Counted from the first letter of the stretch, positions 1 to 6,364 are shown. The stretch is 9,343 bases of DNA from an uncultured Blautia sp. (GCA_900547615.1 URHH01000095.1:1-9343), one strand, 5' to 3'. Program-made: numbers and translations. The notes: generated by a model from the letters alone, not told the origin.

Positions 1-55
1 GAACCCGTGTTTCCGCCGTGAGAGGGCGGCGTCTTAACCCCTTGACCAACTGGCC
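1..55 (-). tRNA. tRNA-Glu (anticodon CTC), distal copy, 3' end cut by window edge
   Basis: Read on the minus strand, this is the 5' part of a tRNA identical base for base to the complete copy at 108-179. It covers the acceptor 5' strand, D arm, anticodon arm and the start of the T arm. The anticodon stem CCGCC/GGCGG encloses the loop CTCTCAC, giving anticodon CTC, which reads the Glu codon GAG. The last 17 nt of the gene (rest of the T arm, acceptor 3' strand and discriminator) lie beyond position 1. No promoter lies in the short spacer to the neighbouring copy, so it is probably cotranscribed with it. Confidence 0.93.
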
Positions 56-81
56 ATATGACATATGTTTTTGTGTTTTAT

Positions 82-103
82 AAATATCAGAAAACTGATA
101 TTT
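82..103. other. AT-rich inverted repeat between the two tRNA genes
   Basis: A perfect 9-bp stem (AAATATCAG / CTGATATTT) surrounds a 4-nt loop (AAAA on plus, TTTT in the tRNA-sense transcript). It begins 4 nt after the 3' end of the proximal tRNA. No T-run follows it in the direction of tRNA transcription and the stem is AT-rich, so a good intrinsic terminator is unlikely. A processing signal or a chance hairpin are the alternatives. Confidence 0.5.
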
Positions 104-107
104 GAAG

Positions 108-179
108 CAGCCAGTACGGGAATCGAACCCGTGTTTCCGCCGTGAGAGGGCGGCGTCTTAACCCCTTGACCAACTGGCC
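108..179 (-). tRNA. tRNA-Glu (anticodon CTC), complete
   Basis: A 72-nt cloverleaf can be folded on the minus strand. The acceptor stem is GGCCAGT/ACTGGCT with discriminator G; the D arm is GTC...GAC. The anticodon stem CCGCC/GGCGG carries loop CTCTCAC with anticodon CTC at positions 34-36. The T arm is ACGGG-TTCGATT-CCCGT. The 3' CCA is not encoded (CTTC follows), so it must be added by nucleotidyltransferase. The tRNA reads GAG. The terminal acceptor pair is G1-U72 rather than the usual G-C. It is the promoter-proximal gene of a two-gene tandem operon. Confidence 0.96.
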
Positions 180-219
180 TCATGTCATATGTTTTTGTGC
201 TGTCTCAACCGACTTGCTT

Positions 220-248
220 AGTATATAACAAGTTTTGATAAAATGCAA
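220..248 (-). promoter_or_regulatory. SigA-type promoter of the tRNA-Glu pair
   Basis: On the minus strand, TTGCAT (243-248) and TATACT (220-225) are separated by exactly 17 bp, a near-consensus housekeeping promoter. Transcription would start near 213, about 34 nt before the mature tRNA 5' end at 179, leaving a short leader for RNase P to remove. Confidence 0.82.
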
Positions 249-251
249 GCC

Positions 252-285
252 TTTTTTTGAAAAAATTTTAATTTTTTTAAAAATA
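252..285. promoter_or_regulatory. A/T tracts between divergent promoters (UP-element-like)
   Basis: This run holds seven T, then one G, then 26 bp of A/T only, organised as alternating A- and T-tracts. It sits immediately upstream of the -35 box of the minus-strand tRNA promoter, where UP elements bind the RNA polymerase alpha C-terminal domain at stable RNA promoters. It also lies about 45 bp upstream of the -35 box of the plus-strand promoter at 331. The function is inferred from position and composition only. Confidence 0.45.
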
Positions 286-330
286 CCGACAATGGAGATC
301 GGAAAAGCGCAGTTTTACGGGCAATATAGC

Positions 331-358
331 TTGAGTTCCGGGAGAAAAGTAGTATAAT
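331..358 (+). promoter_or_regulatory. SigA-type promoter for the exported-protein gene
   Basis: TTGAGT (331-336) and a perfect TATAAT (353-358) are spaced by 16 bp. The start would be near 365, giving a leader of about 40 nt. The leader contains a strong ribosome site, AGGGAGG (391-397), 7 nt before the ATG at 405. Confidence 0.75.
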
Positions 359-404
359 AAAAGAGTAGCAAAATAGAAAATATATAAAAAAGGGAGGTTT
401 TACC

Positions 405-1940
405 ATGAAAAGAAAATTATTGCCGTTTCTGCTGACTTCTTTGGTGATGGCAGCACCGTTATACACGGTAAATGCAGAGGAGCTGACAGACGGGAGGACA
501 GCGGAAGTAAGTCTGGAAAGTGTGGAACCGGCAGAAGGGGTAACGGTACCGGAGGGGTCTGAAACAACAGAAAGCGAGATTCTTTGTCCGGGAGAGAGTG
601 CGCGTGTTTATTTTACAGTGACAGGAGAAGGGTCTGTGCGCACGGAATGCACTTCGCCGGACGCTGTGATCAAAAATAAAGGTTACAGCAAAATCCAGAC
701 AGGAGATTATGTACAGTATAAATACGAGTACGAGGTTTCTTTTACAAAAGAAGGCAGTTATAAAGTTACCTTTATCCATGATGAGAGCAAAACCACCTTC
801 GACTATCTGGCAGAAGTGAAGGCACATGAATATGAAAAAGGAAAAACAACAGAAGCCACCTGCCAGTCAGAGGGATTTACAGAATATATCTGTAAAAACT
901 GCGGAAAAACAGAAAAAAGAGACATAGTTCCGGCAAAACCTCATGAATGGGCAAAAGAGTATGTCACAGATAAGGAGCCTTCCTGTGAGGAAAAAGGGCA
1001 GAAAAGTATTCACTGCAGTGTGTGCGGCACAATAAAAAAAGAGAGCATAGAAGAAATTCCGGCTCTCGGCCACAAATATAAAACAGAAATTCAAAAAGCA
1101 TCTTTTGAAAAAGACGGAAGTGCGAAAACAACCTGTACAGTATGTCAGAAAGAAAAAGAAAATAAAGTGATTCCCCGTGTGGTAGAAGTTTCCCTTTCCC
1201 AAAAAGAGTACAGCTATAACGGAACAAACAGAAAGCCTGAAGTCGTCCTTCGTGATAAGACGGGGAAAATTCTTCCGGCAGAGTGCTGTCAGGTTACTTA
1301 TCCGGGAGAAAGTAAAAAGCCGGGTACTTATACGCTTGCTGTTACATTAAAGGGCGATTCCTATGAAGGAAGTAAAATTGAAGAGTATAAGATTGTAAAA
1401 GGAAATCAGATAATTTCGCTCTCTGATATGGAAAAGCGGATAGACAGCAAAACCGTTACGCTGAAGGCAAAAATTACCCAGGGAAATAAAACGGGAAAAT
1501 TCAGTTATAAATCTGATAATCCGGACGTGGCTTCTGTGACAAGCTGGGGAAAAGTTACGTTTCATAAAGTGGGAAAAGTAAAAATTACGGCATATACAAA
1601 AGAAAGCGGAAATTATAACGGGGCGTCCAGGACGATTACTTTGACAGTTACTCCAAAGCCGACAGTTGTGACAAAGCTTCAGAGCGAGAAAAAGGGCTGT
1701 CTTAACATTCGCTACAGAGGAGAAAAAGATGCGGACGGCTATCAGATCCAGTGCAGCACTTCGGCAGATATGAAGGGAGCAAAGAGTTATTCTGTAAAAA
1801 ATCCTGCAGTTTCCAGCTATTCCAGAACCGATATGAAAAGCGGTTCCAAATGCTATGTCCGCGTAAGAACCTTTAAAAATGTAAATGGGGAGCGGATTTA
1901 TTCCAACTGGAGCGGTGTGAAAAATATAAAAATAAAATAA
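405..1940 (+). CDS. Exported protein with CxxC repeats, Ig-like and Fn3-like domains
   Basis: The function is unknown. This 511-residue protein begins with a Sec signal peptide (KRK, a hydrophobic core, likely cut after VNA at 24). Residues 25-140 look like a beta-rich domain with C61 and C82. Residues 141-258 hold three degenerate repeats of the form H-x-Y/W...C...G...C-x2-C...P, with cysteines at 153/163/166, 194/204/207 and 244/247; the third has lost its first Cys. An MBG-like Ig module follows at about 260-332 (Y-S-Y-N-G...GTYTLAV), then a Big_2-like Ig module at about 340-416 and a Fn3-like module at about 420-511 ending in NWSGVKNIKIK. There is no transmembrane segment, sortase motif or recognisable catalytic site, so it is probably secreted or loosely wall-bound, perhaps adhesive. 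AGGGAGG before the ATG and the signal peptide fix the start. It appears monocistronic. Domain calls come from reading the sequence. Confidence 0.9.
   Translation: MKRKLLPFLLTSLVMAAPLYTVNAEELTDGRTAEVSLESVEPAEGVTVPEGSETTESEILCPGESARVYFTVTGEGSVRTECTSPDAVIKNKGYSKIQTGDYVQYKYEYEVSFTKEGSYKVTFIHDESKTTFDYLAEVKAHEYEKGKTTEATCQSEGFTEYICKNCGKTEKRDIVPAKPHEWAKEYVTDKEPSCEEKGQKSIHCSVCGTIKKESIEEIPALGHKYKTEIQKASFEKDGSAKTTCTVCQKEKENKVIPRVVEVSLSQKEYSYNGTNRKPEVVLRDKTGKILPAECCQVTYPGESKKPGTYTLAVTLKGDSYEGSKIEEYKIVKGNQIISLSDMEKRIDSKTVTLKAKITQGNKTGKFSYKSDNPDVASVTSWGKVTFHKVGKVKITAYTKESGNYNGASRTITLTVTPKPTVVTKLQSEKKGCLNIRYRGEKDADGYQIQCSTSADMKGAKSYSVKNPAVSSYSRTDMKSGSKCYVRVRTFKNVNGERIYSNWSGVKNIKIK
825..1175 (+). repeat. Three degenerate CxxC repeats within the exported protein
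   Basis: At protein level (residues 141-257) the units start at H141, H180 and H223, so they are about 40 residues long. Each ends with C-x2-C followed by a Lys/Glu-rich stretch and an I-P or V-P step. Units one and two have a third, upstream Cys (153, 194); unit three has Phe-Glu there instead. The DNA copies have diverged, so this is an old protein repeat and not a recent duplication. Metal binding or disulfide formation are both possible. Confidence 0.7.
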
Positions 1941-1945
1941 AAATA

Positions 1946-1974
1946 TTGACCAAACATGTTTTCTGGTATACAAT
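1946..1974 (+). promoter_or_regulatory. SigA-type promoter of the parE-parC operon
   Basis: TTGACC (1946-1951) and TACAAT (1969-1974) are 17 bp apart. The -35 box lies only 5 bp after the stop of the exported-protein gene. The predicted start is near 1981, giving a leader of about 65 nt before the ATG at 2047. Confidence 0.8.
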
Positions 1975-1988
1975 ATGGAAAGAAACGG

Positions 1989-2016
1989 ACCGGCACTTTT
2001 TGCAAGTGCCGGTTTT
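1989..2016 (+). terminator. Hairpin with short T-run: terminator of the upstream gene and/or parE leader attenuator
   Basis: A perfect 10-bp stem (ACCGGCACTT / AAGTGCCGGT) with a 5-nt loop is followed by TTTT and then AAAT. It is the only terminator-like structure after the exported-protein gene. It also lies about 8 nt downstream of the predicted parE start site, so transcripts from that promoter must pass through it. The T-run is short, which suggests partial or factor-assisted termination. Confidence 0.6.
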
Positions 2017-2046
2017 AAATGCGCAAGTTTAGAAAGGAATGGAAGA

Positions 2047-3972
2047 ATGCCAAAAAAGAACACCTATGATGCAGCCAGTATTTCTGTTCTGGAAGGACTG
2101 GAGGCAGTAAGAAAGCGTCCTGGTATGTATATAGGAAGTGTTTCCAGAAAAGGACTGAACCATCTGATATATGAAATTGTAGATAATGCAGTGGACGAAC
2201 ATCTTGCAGGATACTGCAGCGAAATTCATGTAGTGCTGGAAAAAGACGGATCCTGTACAGTGGAAGACAACGGAAGAGGAATTCCTGTAGATATGCACGA
2301 AAAGGGCGTTTCTGCAGAACGTCTTGTTTTTACTACCTTACACGCAGGAGGAAAATTTGATAATTCTGCATATAAGACAAGCGGTGGTCTTCATGGCGTA
2401 GGTTCCTCTGTCGTGAATGCTCTGTCCACATATCTTGATATAAAAATCAGCAGGGACGGATACGTTCACCACGATCACTATGAGAGAGGGATTCCCACAC
2501 TTGAGCTGGAAGAAGGACTGCTTCCAAAGCTTGGAAGAACGAAACAGACTGGAACCTGCATTAATTTTCTTCCTGATCCGGAAATTTTTGAAAAGACAAG
2601 ATTTTCCGCAACAGAGGTCAAAAGCCGTCTTCATGAGACAGCATACTTAAATCCTGATCTTACCATCTGTTTTGAGGATAAAAGAAAAGAGGAACCGGAA
2701 AAAATCGAGTTTCATGAGCCGGAGGGGATCATTGGTTTTATCCGTGATCTGAACCACAATGTGGAAGTCTTACATGAACCTGTGTATATAAAAGGCGAGG
2801 CAGAGGGAATCCAGGTGGAGGCTGCGTTTCAGTTTACAAACGAGTTCCGGGAAAACGTCCTCGGATTCTGCAACAACATTTATAATGCAGAGGGCGGAAC
2901 CCATCTGACAGGGTTTAAAACAACCTTTACGACGGTTATGAATACATATGCCCGTGAAATTGGCGTTCTCAAAGAAAAAGATGCAAATTTCACAGGTGCG
3001 GATATTCGAAACGGCATGACAGCCGTTGTTTCTATCAAGCACCCGGCGCCAAGATTTGAAGGGCAGACAAAGACAAAGCTTGACAATCAGGACGCGGCAA
3101 GAGCGACAGGAAAAGTAATGGGCGAGCAGCTTGTTCTTTATTTTGACAGGAATCTTGAGGTTTTAAAATCTGTGCTTTCCTGCGCGGAAAAAGCAGCGAA
3201 GATACGAAAGACAGAGGAACGGGCAAAGACAAATCTTCTCACAAAACAGAAGTATTCCTTTGATTCCAACGGAAAACTTGCAAACTGTGAGAAAAAAGAC
3301 CCGGCTCTCTGCGAGATTTTTATTGTGGAGGGAGATTCTGCGGGCGGTTCTGCGAAAACAGCAAGAGACCGAAATTATCAGGCGATCCTTCCTATCAGAG
3401 GAAAGATCCTGAATGTGGAAAAAGCGACCATTGATAAGGTACTGGCAAATGCGGAAATTAAAACCATGATAAATGCTTTTGGATGCGGTTTTTCCGAAGG
3501 ATACGGAAATGATTTTGATATTACAAAGCTCCGCTATGATAAAATTGTGATCATGGCAGATGCGGATGTGGACGGCGCGCATATTTCAACCCTTCTTCTT
3601 ACTTTGTTTTACCGGTTTATGCCGGAACTGATTTATGAGGGACACGTATATATTGCCATGCCGCCTTTATATAAAGCAATGCCGAAAAAAGGTCCGGAGG
3701 AGTATCTCTACGATGACAAGGCGCTTGAGCGTTACCGGAAAAACCACAAGCCGGGAAGCTTTACTCTTCAGAGATATAAAGGCCTTGGAGAGATGGACGC
3801 CCAGCAGCTTTGGGATACCACTTTAAACCCGGAAACAAGAATGATGAAGCGTGTGGAAATTGAAGATGCCCGTCTTGCCTCCAGTGTTACGGAAATCCTT
3901 ATGGGAAGCGAAGTTCCACCGAGAAAGGCATTTATTTACGAACATGCACAGGACGCAGAGCTTGATATTTAG
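2047..3972 (+). CDS. parE: Type IIA DNA topoisomerase subunit B (probably topoisomerase IV ParE)
   Basis: This is the ATPase and Toprim subunit of a cytoplasmic A2B2 type II topoisomerase that passes duplex DNA through a double-strand break. The length of 641 residues suits the family. Visible motifs are the GHKL ATP site E43-I-V-D-N47, D74-N-G-R-G-I-P, GGLHGVGSS at 113-121, the transducer QTK loop (340-342), and Toprim E428-G-D-S-A-G-G with the acidic triad D505/D507/D509. R136 aligns with the coumarin-site arginine of E. coli GyrB. The ATG at 2047 is chosen because AAAGGA lies about 8 nt upstream and MPKKNTYDA fits family N-termini; the in-frame ATG at 1975 lies inside the promoter. It is coupled to the A-subunit gene 14 bp downstream. 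The Toprim segment mixes ParE-like (ARDRNYQAI) and GyrB-like (RGKILNVEKA) residues, so gyrB remains possible. The topoisomerase call is firm, the ParE label moderate. Confidence 0.93.
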   Translation: MPKKNTYDAASISVLEGLEAVRKRPGMYIGSVSRKGLNHLIYEIVDNAVDEHLAGYCSEIHVVLEKDGSCTVEDNGRGIPVDMHEKGVSAERLVFTTLHAGGKFDNSAYKTSGGLHGVGSSVVNALSTYLDIKISRDGYVHHDHYERGIPTLELEEGLLPKLGRTKQTGTCINFLPDPEIFEKTRFSATEVKSRLHETAYLNPDLTICFEDKRKEEPEKIEFHEPEGIIGFIRDLNHNVEVLHEPVYIKGEAEGIQVEAAFQFTNEFRENVLGFCNNIYNAEGGTHLTGFKTTFTTVMNTYAREIGVLKEKDANFTGADIRNGMTAVVSIKHPAPRFEGQTKTKLDNQDAARATGKVMGEQLVLYFDRNLEVLKSVLSCAEKAAKIRKTEERAKTNLLTKQKYSFDSNGKLANCEKKDPALCEIFIVEGDSAGGSAKTARDRNYQAILPIRGKILNVEKATIDKVLANAEIKTMINAFGCGFSEGYGNDFDITKLRYDKIVIMADADVDGAHISTLLLTLFYRFMPELIYEGHVYIAMPPLYKAMPKKGPEEYLYDDKALERYRKNHKPGSFTLQRYKGLGEMDAQQLWDTTLNPETRMMKRVEIEDARLASSVTEILMGSEVPPRKAFIYEHAQDAELDI

Positions 3973-3986
3973 GAGATAGATGGATT

Positions 3987-6233
3987 ATGGAAACAAAACA
4001 GGACAATATTATCCGCACAGATTATTCGGAGATCATGCAGAAGTCTTATATCGACTATGCCATGAGCGTAATTGTATCGAGGGCTCTTCCGGATGTGCGG
4101 GACGGTTTAAAGCCGGTACAGAGAAGAACCCTCTACGATATGTATGAACTTGGGATCCGTTACGACAGACCATACAGAAAATGCGCCCGTATTGTGGGTG
4201 ATACAATGGGTAAATATCACCCTCACGGAGACAGCTCTATTTATGAAGCCCTTGTTGTGATGGCGCAGGAATTTAAAAAAGGGAAAACTCTTGTAGACGG
4301 TCACGGAAACTTCGGTTCCATAGAAGGAGACGGCGCGGCTGCCATGCGATACACGGAGGCGCGCCTGGAAAAACTGACCCAGGAAGTATTTCTTGAGGAC
4401 CTTGATAAAAATGTGGTGGATTTTCTTCCAAACTTTGACGAGACAGAGAAAGAACCGGAGGTTCTTCCCGTGCGGATCCCCAATCTTCTCGTAAACGGAG
4501 CAGAGGGAATTGCAGTCGGCATGGCAACCAGCATTCCGCCGCATAATCTGGGAGAAGTAGCAGATGCAGTAAAAGCGTATATGAAAAATAATGACATCAG
4601 TGTAAAAGGGCTGATGCGCTATTTGAAAGGACCGGATTTCCCGACAGGGGGAATCGTCATTAACAAGGACGAGCTTCTGAAAATATACGAGACGGGAACC
4701 GGTAAAATCCGTCTTCGCGGAAAAGTGGAGGTCGAGAAATTAAAAGGCGGCAGACGCCAGCTTGTGATCACAGAAATTCCGTATACTATGCTGGGAGCTA
4801 ATATCGGAAAGTTTTTGAATGATGTGGCAACTCTTGTAGAGACGAAAAAGACTACGGATATTGTGGATATTTCCAATCAGTCCTCAAAAGAGGGAATCCG
4901 CATTGTGCTGGAGCTGAAACGCGACGCAGATGTGGAAAATCTTACAAATATGCTTTACAAAAAAACAAGACTTGAGGATACTTTTGGCGTGAATATGCTT
5001 GCCGTAGCAAACGGGAGACCGGAAACTTTAAGTCTAAAAAAAGTAATCGAGTATCATGTGGAATTTCTCTTTGAAATCACCACAAGAAAATATAATACGC
5101 TTCTTTCAAGAGAACTGGAGAAAAAAGAAATTCAGGAAGGTCTTATTAAAGCGTGTGATGTGATTGACCTGATCATTGAAATTCTTCGTGGCAGTAAGAA
5201 CCGGGAACAGGTAAAGAAGTGTCTTGTGAGTGGTGTGACAGAAGGAATCCGTTTCCGTACAAAGACAGGGGAGAAGGCGGCATCAAAGCTTCGCTTTACA
5301 GAAAACCAGGCAACTGCAATTCTGGATATGCGTCTTTACCGTCTGATCGGTCTGGAGATGGAGGCTCTGGAAGCAGAATACGAAAAAACTATGAAAAACA
5401 TAGAGCGCTATCAGGATATTCTGGAAAATTATGATTCTATGGCAGGTGTGATCACAAAAGAACTGGATTCCATTAAAAAAGAGTACGGAACTCCGAGAAA
5501 GACAGCGATTGAAAACGGGGAAGAGGCTGTTTACGAAGAGAAAAAGATGGAAGAGATGGAAGTCTGCTTCTTAATGGATCGCTTCGGATATATGAAACTC
5601 ATTGACAAGGCAGCCTATGAGAGAAATAAAGAAGCTGCCCACGGAGAAAATAAATTTGTGTTTACCTGTATGAATACAGATAAAATCTGTGTTTTTACAG
5701 ATGCCGGAAAAATGCACACCATAAAGGCGGCAGATATTCCTATGGGACGCTTCCGCGACAAGGGCGTTCCGGCAGATAATCTGAGCAATTACGACAGCGG
5801 AGCAGAACAGATGCTTTATGTTGCGCCTGTTTCCAGAATCGGACAGAGCAAACTTCTTTTTGTTACGGAAATGTCCATGTGTAAGCTGGTGGACGGTGCA
5901 GAATTTAATGTATCAAAGAGAACCATTGCTTCCACAAAGCTGACGGAGGGAGATAAACTTATTTTTGTGGCTCCTGCAGATGAGATGGAGTATGTGGTGC
6001 TTCAGAGTGCCGGAGGAAGCTTCCTGCGATTTTTAAAGCAGGAAGTAGCTTCCATGAAAAAAACGGCAGTTGGCGTAAGAGGAATGAAACTGGCAGAAGG
6101 GGATAAATTGGAACATGCATATCTCCTGGAAGGTCATAAAGAATATTCAATTCCTTATGGGAATAAAGAATATCCTCTTCATAAAGTACGCCTTGGCAAG
6201 CGCGATACAAAGGGAATTAAGCCAAGAATCTGA
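3987..6233 (+). CDS. parC: Type IIA DNA topoisomerase subunit A (probably topoisomerase IV ParC)
   Basis: This is the breakage-reunion subunit partnering the B subunit just upstream. Of its 748 residues, 1 to about 500 form the winged-helix, tower and coiled-coil core. The catalytic tyrosine is Y122, preceded by R121, in AAAMRYTEARL. The helix-4 region reads YHPHGDSSIYEAL, with S83 and E87 at the usual quinolone-determining positions, i.e. the sensitive-type serine. Residues about 525-748 form a beta-pinwheel-type C-terminal domain. The gyrase-specific GyrA box (QRRGGKG) is absent; the equivalent stretch is YERNKEAAHGENK. This and the shorter-than-GyrA C-terminus favour ParC. The upstream stop TAG overlaps the ribosome site (TAGGAG, 3970-3975), suggesting translational coupling. 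The ATG at 3980 is out of frame. Transcription probably ends, at least partly, at the hairpin at 6307-6334. Confidence 0.93.
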   Translation: METKQDNIIRTDYSEIMQKSYIDYAMSVIVSRALPDVRDGLKPVQRRTLYDMYELGIRYDRPYRKCARIVGDTMGKYHPHGDSSIYEALVVMAQEFKKGKTLVDGHGNFGSIEGDGAAAMRYTEARLEKLTQEVFLEDLDKNVVDFLPNFDETEKEPEVLPVRIPNLLVNGAEGIAVGMATSIPPHNLGEVADAVKAYMKNNDISVKGLMRYLKGPDFPTGGIVINKDELLKIYETGTGKIRLRGKVEVEKLKGGRRQLVITEIPYTMLGANIGKFLNDVATLVETKKTTDIVDISNQSSKEGIRIVLELKRDADVENLTNMLYKKTRLEDTFGVNMLAVANGRPETLSLKKVIEYHVEFLFEITTRKYNTLLSRELEKKEIQEGLIKACDVIDLIIEILRGSKNREQVKKCLVSGVTEGIRFRTKTGEKAASKLRFTENQATAILDMRLYRLIGLEMEALEAEYEKTMKNIERYQDILENYDSMAGVITKELDSIKKEYGTPRKTAIENGEEAVYEEKKMEEMEVCFLMDRFGYMKLIDKAAYERNKEAAHGENKFVFTCMNTDKICVFTDAGKMHTIKAADIPMGRFRDKGVPADNLSNYDSGAEQMLYVAPVSRIGQSKLLFVTEMSMCKLVDGAEFNVSKRTIASTKLTEGDKLIFVAPADEMEYVVLQSAGGSFLRFLKQEVASMKKTAVGVRGMKLAEGDKLEHAYLLEGHKEYSIPYGNKEYPLHKVRLGKRDTKGIKPRI

Positions 6234-6250
6234 AAAAGTCAGGAAAAGAC

Positions 6251-6279
6251 TTGCATTTCCCGGATATTGGTGTTAAAAT
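6251..6279 (+). promoter_or_regulatory. Extended -10 promoter of the rimP-nusA-infB operon
   Basis: TTGCAT (6251-6256) and TAAAAT (6274-6279) are 17 bp apart, and TGT directly before the -10 forms an extended -10 (TGn). The start would be near 6286, leaving a leader of about 79 nt that contains a strong hairpin. The -35 hexamer equals that of the tRNA promoter at 243-248. Confidence 0.8.
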
Positions 6280-6306
6280 AAGAAAAGAAACTTAGAAGTT
6301 ACCGGC

Positions 6307-6336
6307 ATAGGAGTGGGCATTTGCCCACTCCTATTT
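6307..6336 (+). terminator. Leader hairpin upstream of rimP (weak terminator / possible NusA-responsive attenuator)
   Basis: A perfect 12-bp stem (ATAGGAGTGGGC / GCCCACTCCTAT) with loop ATTT is followed by only TT and then GCTG. It can serve parC as a terminator and also lies inside the 5' leader of the rimP-nusA operon, about 21 nt after the predicted start. A strong stem with a poor U-tract is the type of site where NusA-assisted termination matters. In Bacillus subtilis, NusA-dependent termination upstream of this operon has been described; the same role here is inference. Confidence 0.65.
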
Positions 6337-6364
6337 GCTGAAATAAGAAAGGCAGGTGGGAAAC

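Larger units (their letters stand above)
1..199. repeat. 124-bp tandem duplication carrying tRNA-Glu
   Basis: Positions 1-75 match 125-199 with only three mismatches (56, 57 and 61 against 180, 181 and 185). The two tRNA portions are identical. The similarity extends about 20 bp beyond the tRNA 5' end, through the shared CATATGTTTTTGTG, and then stops. The duplicated unit therefore includes the leader but not the promoter at 220-248. The left limit of the duplication cannot be seen because the window begins inside the first copy. Confidence 0.9.

Noticed and set aside
1..179. Repeated block resembling the start of a CRISPR or other repeat array
   Set aside because: The repeated block folds as tRNA-Glu, with the same anticodon arm in both copies; only two units of 124 bp are visible.
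252..285. T-runs read as an intrinsic terminator
   Set aside because: There is no GC-rich stem next to the T-runs; their location behind the tRNA -35 box fits an UP element better.
218..466. 82-codon minus-strand frame in the divergent intergenic region
   Set aside because: It spans both promoters and the A/T tracts and overlaps the signal-peptide coding region; the hydrophobic residues come from T-rich DNA, not from a real membrane protein.
1975..2046. In-frame upstream ATG that would lengthen the topoisomerase B subunit by 24 residues
   Set aside because: The ATG lies directly after the -10 box, at or before the predicted transcription start; there is no ribosome site, and the extra residues translate a hairpin and do not resemble family N-termini.
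1347..2063. 238-codon open frame on the minus strand
   Set aside because: It is antisense to the exported-protein gene and crosses the parE promoter and hairpin; no recognisable domain and composition typical of a shadow frame.
3635..3826. 63-codon plus-strand frame inside parE
   Set aside because: It overlaps the conserved C-terminal part of the B subunit in another frame and has no ribosome site or family resemblance.
3980..3982. ATG closer to the ribosome site upstream of parC
   Set aside because: It is out of frame with the topoisomerase A subunit and only 4 nt from AGGAG; the in-frame ATG at 3987 gives the family N-terminus.
6356..6364. GTG as rimP start
   Set aside because: It overlaps the only good ribosome site (AGGTGGG), which is correctly placed for the ATG at 6365.
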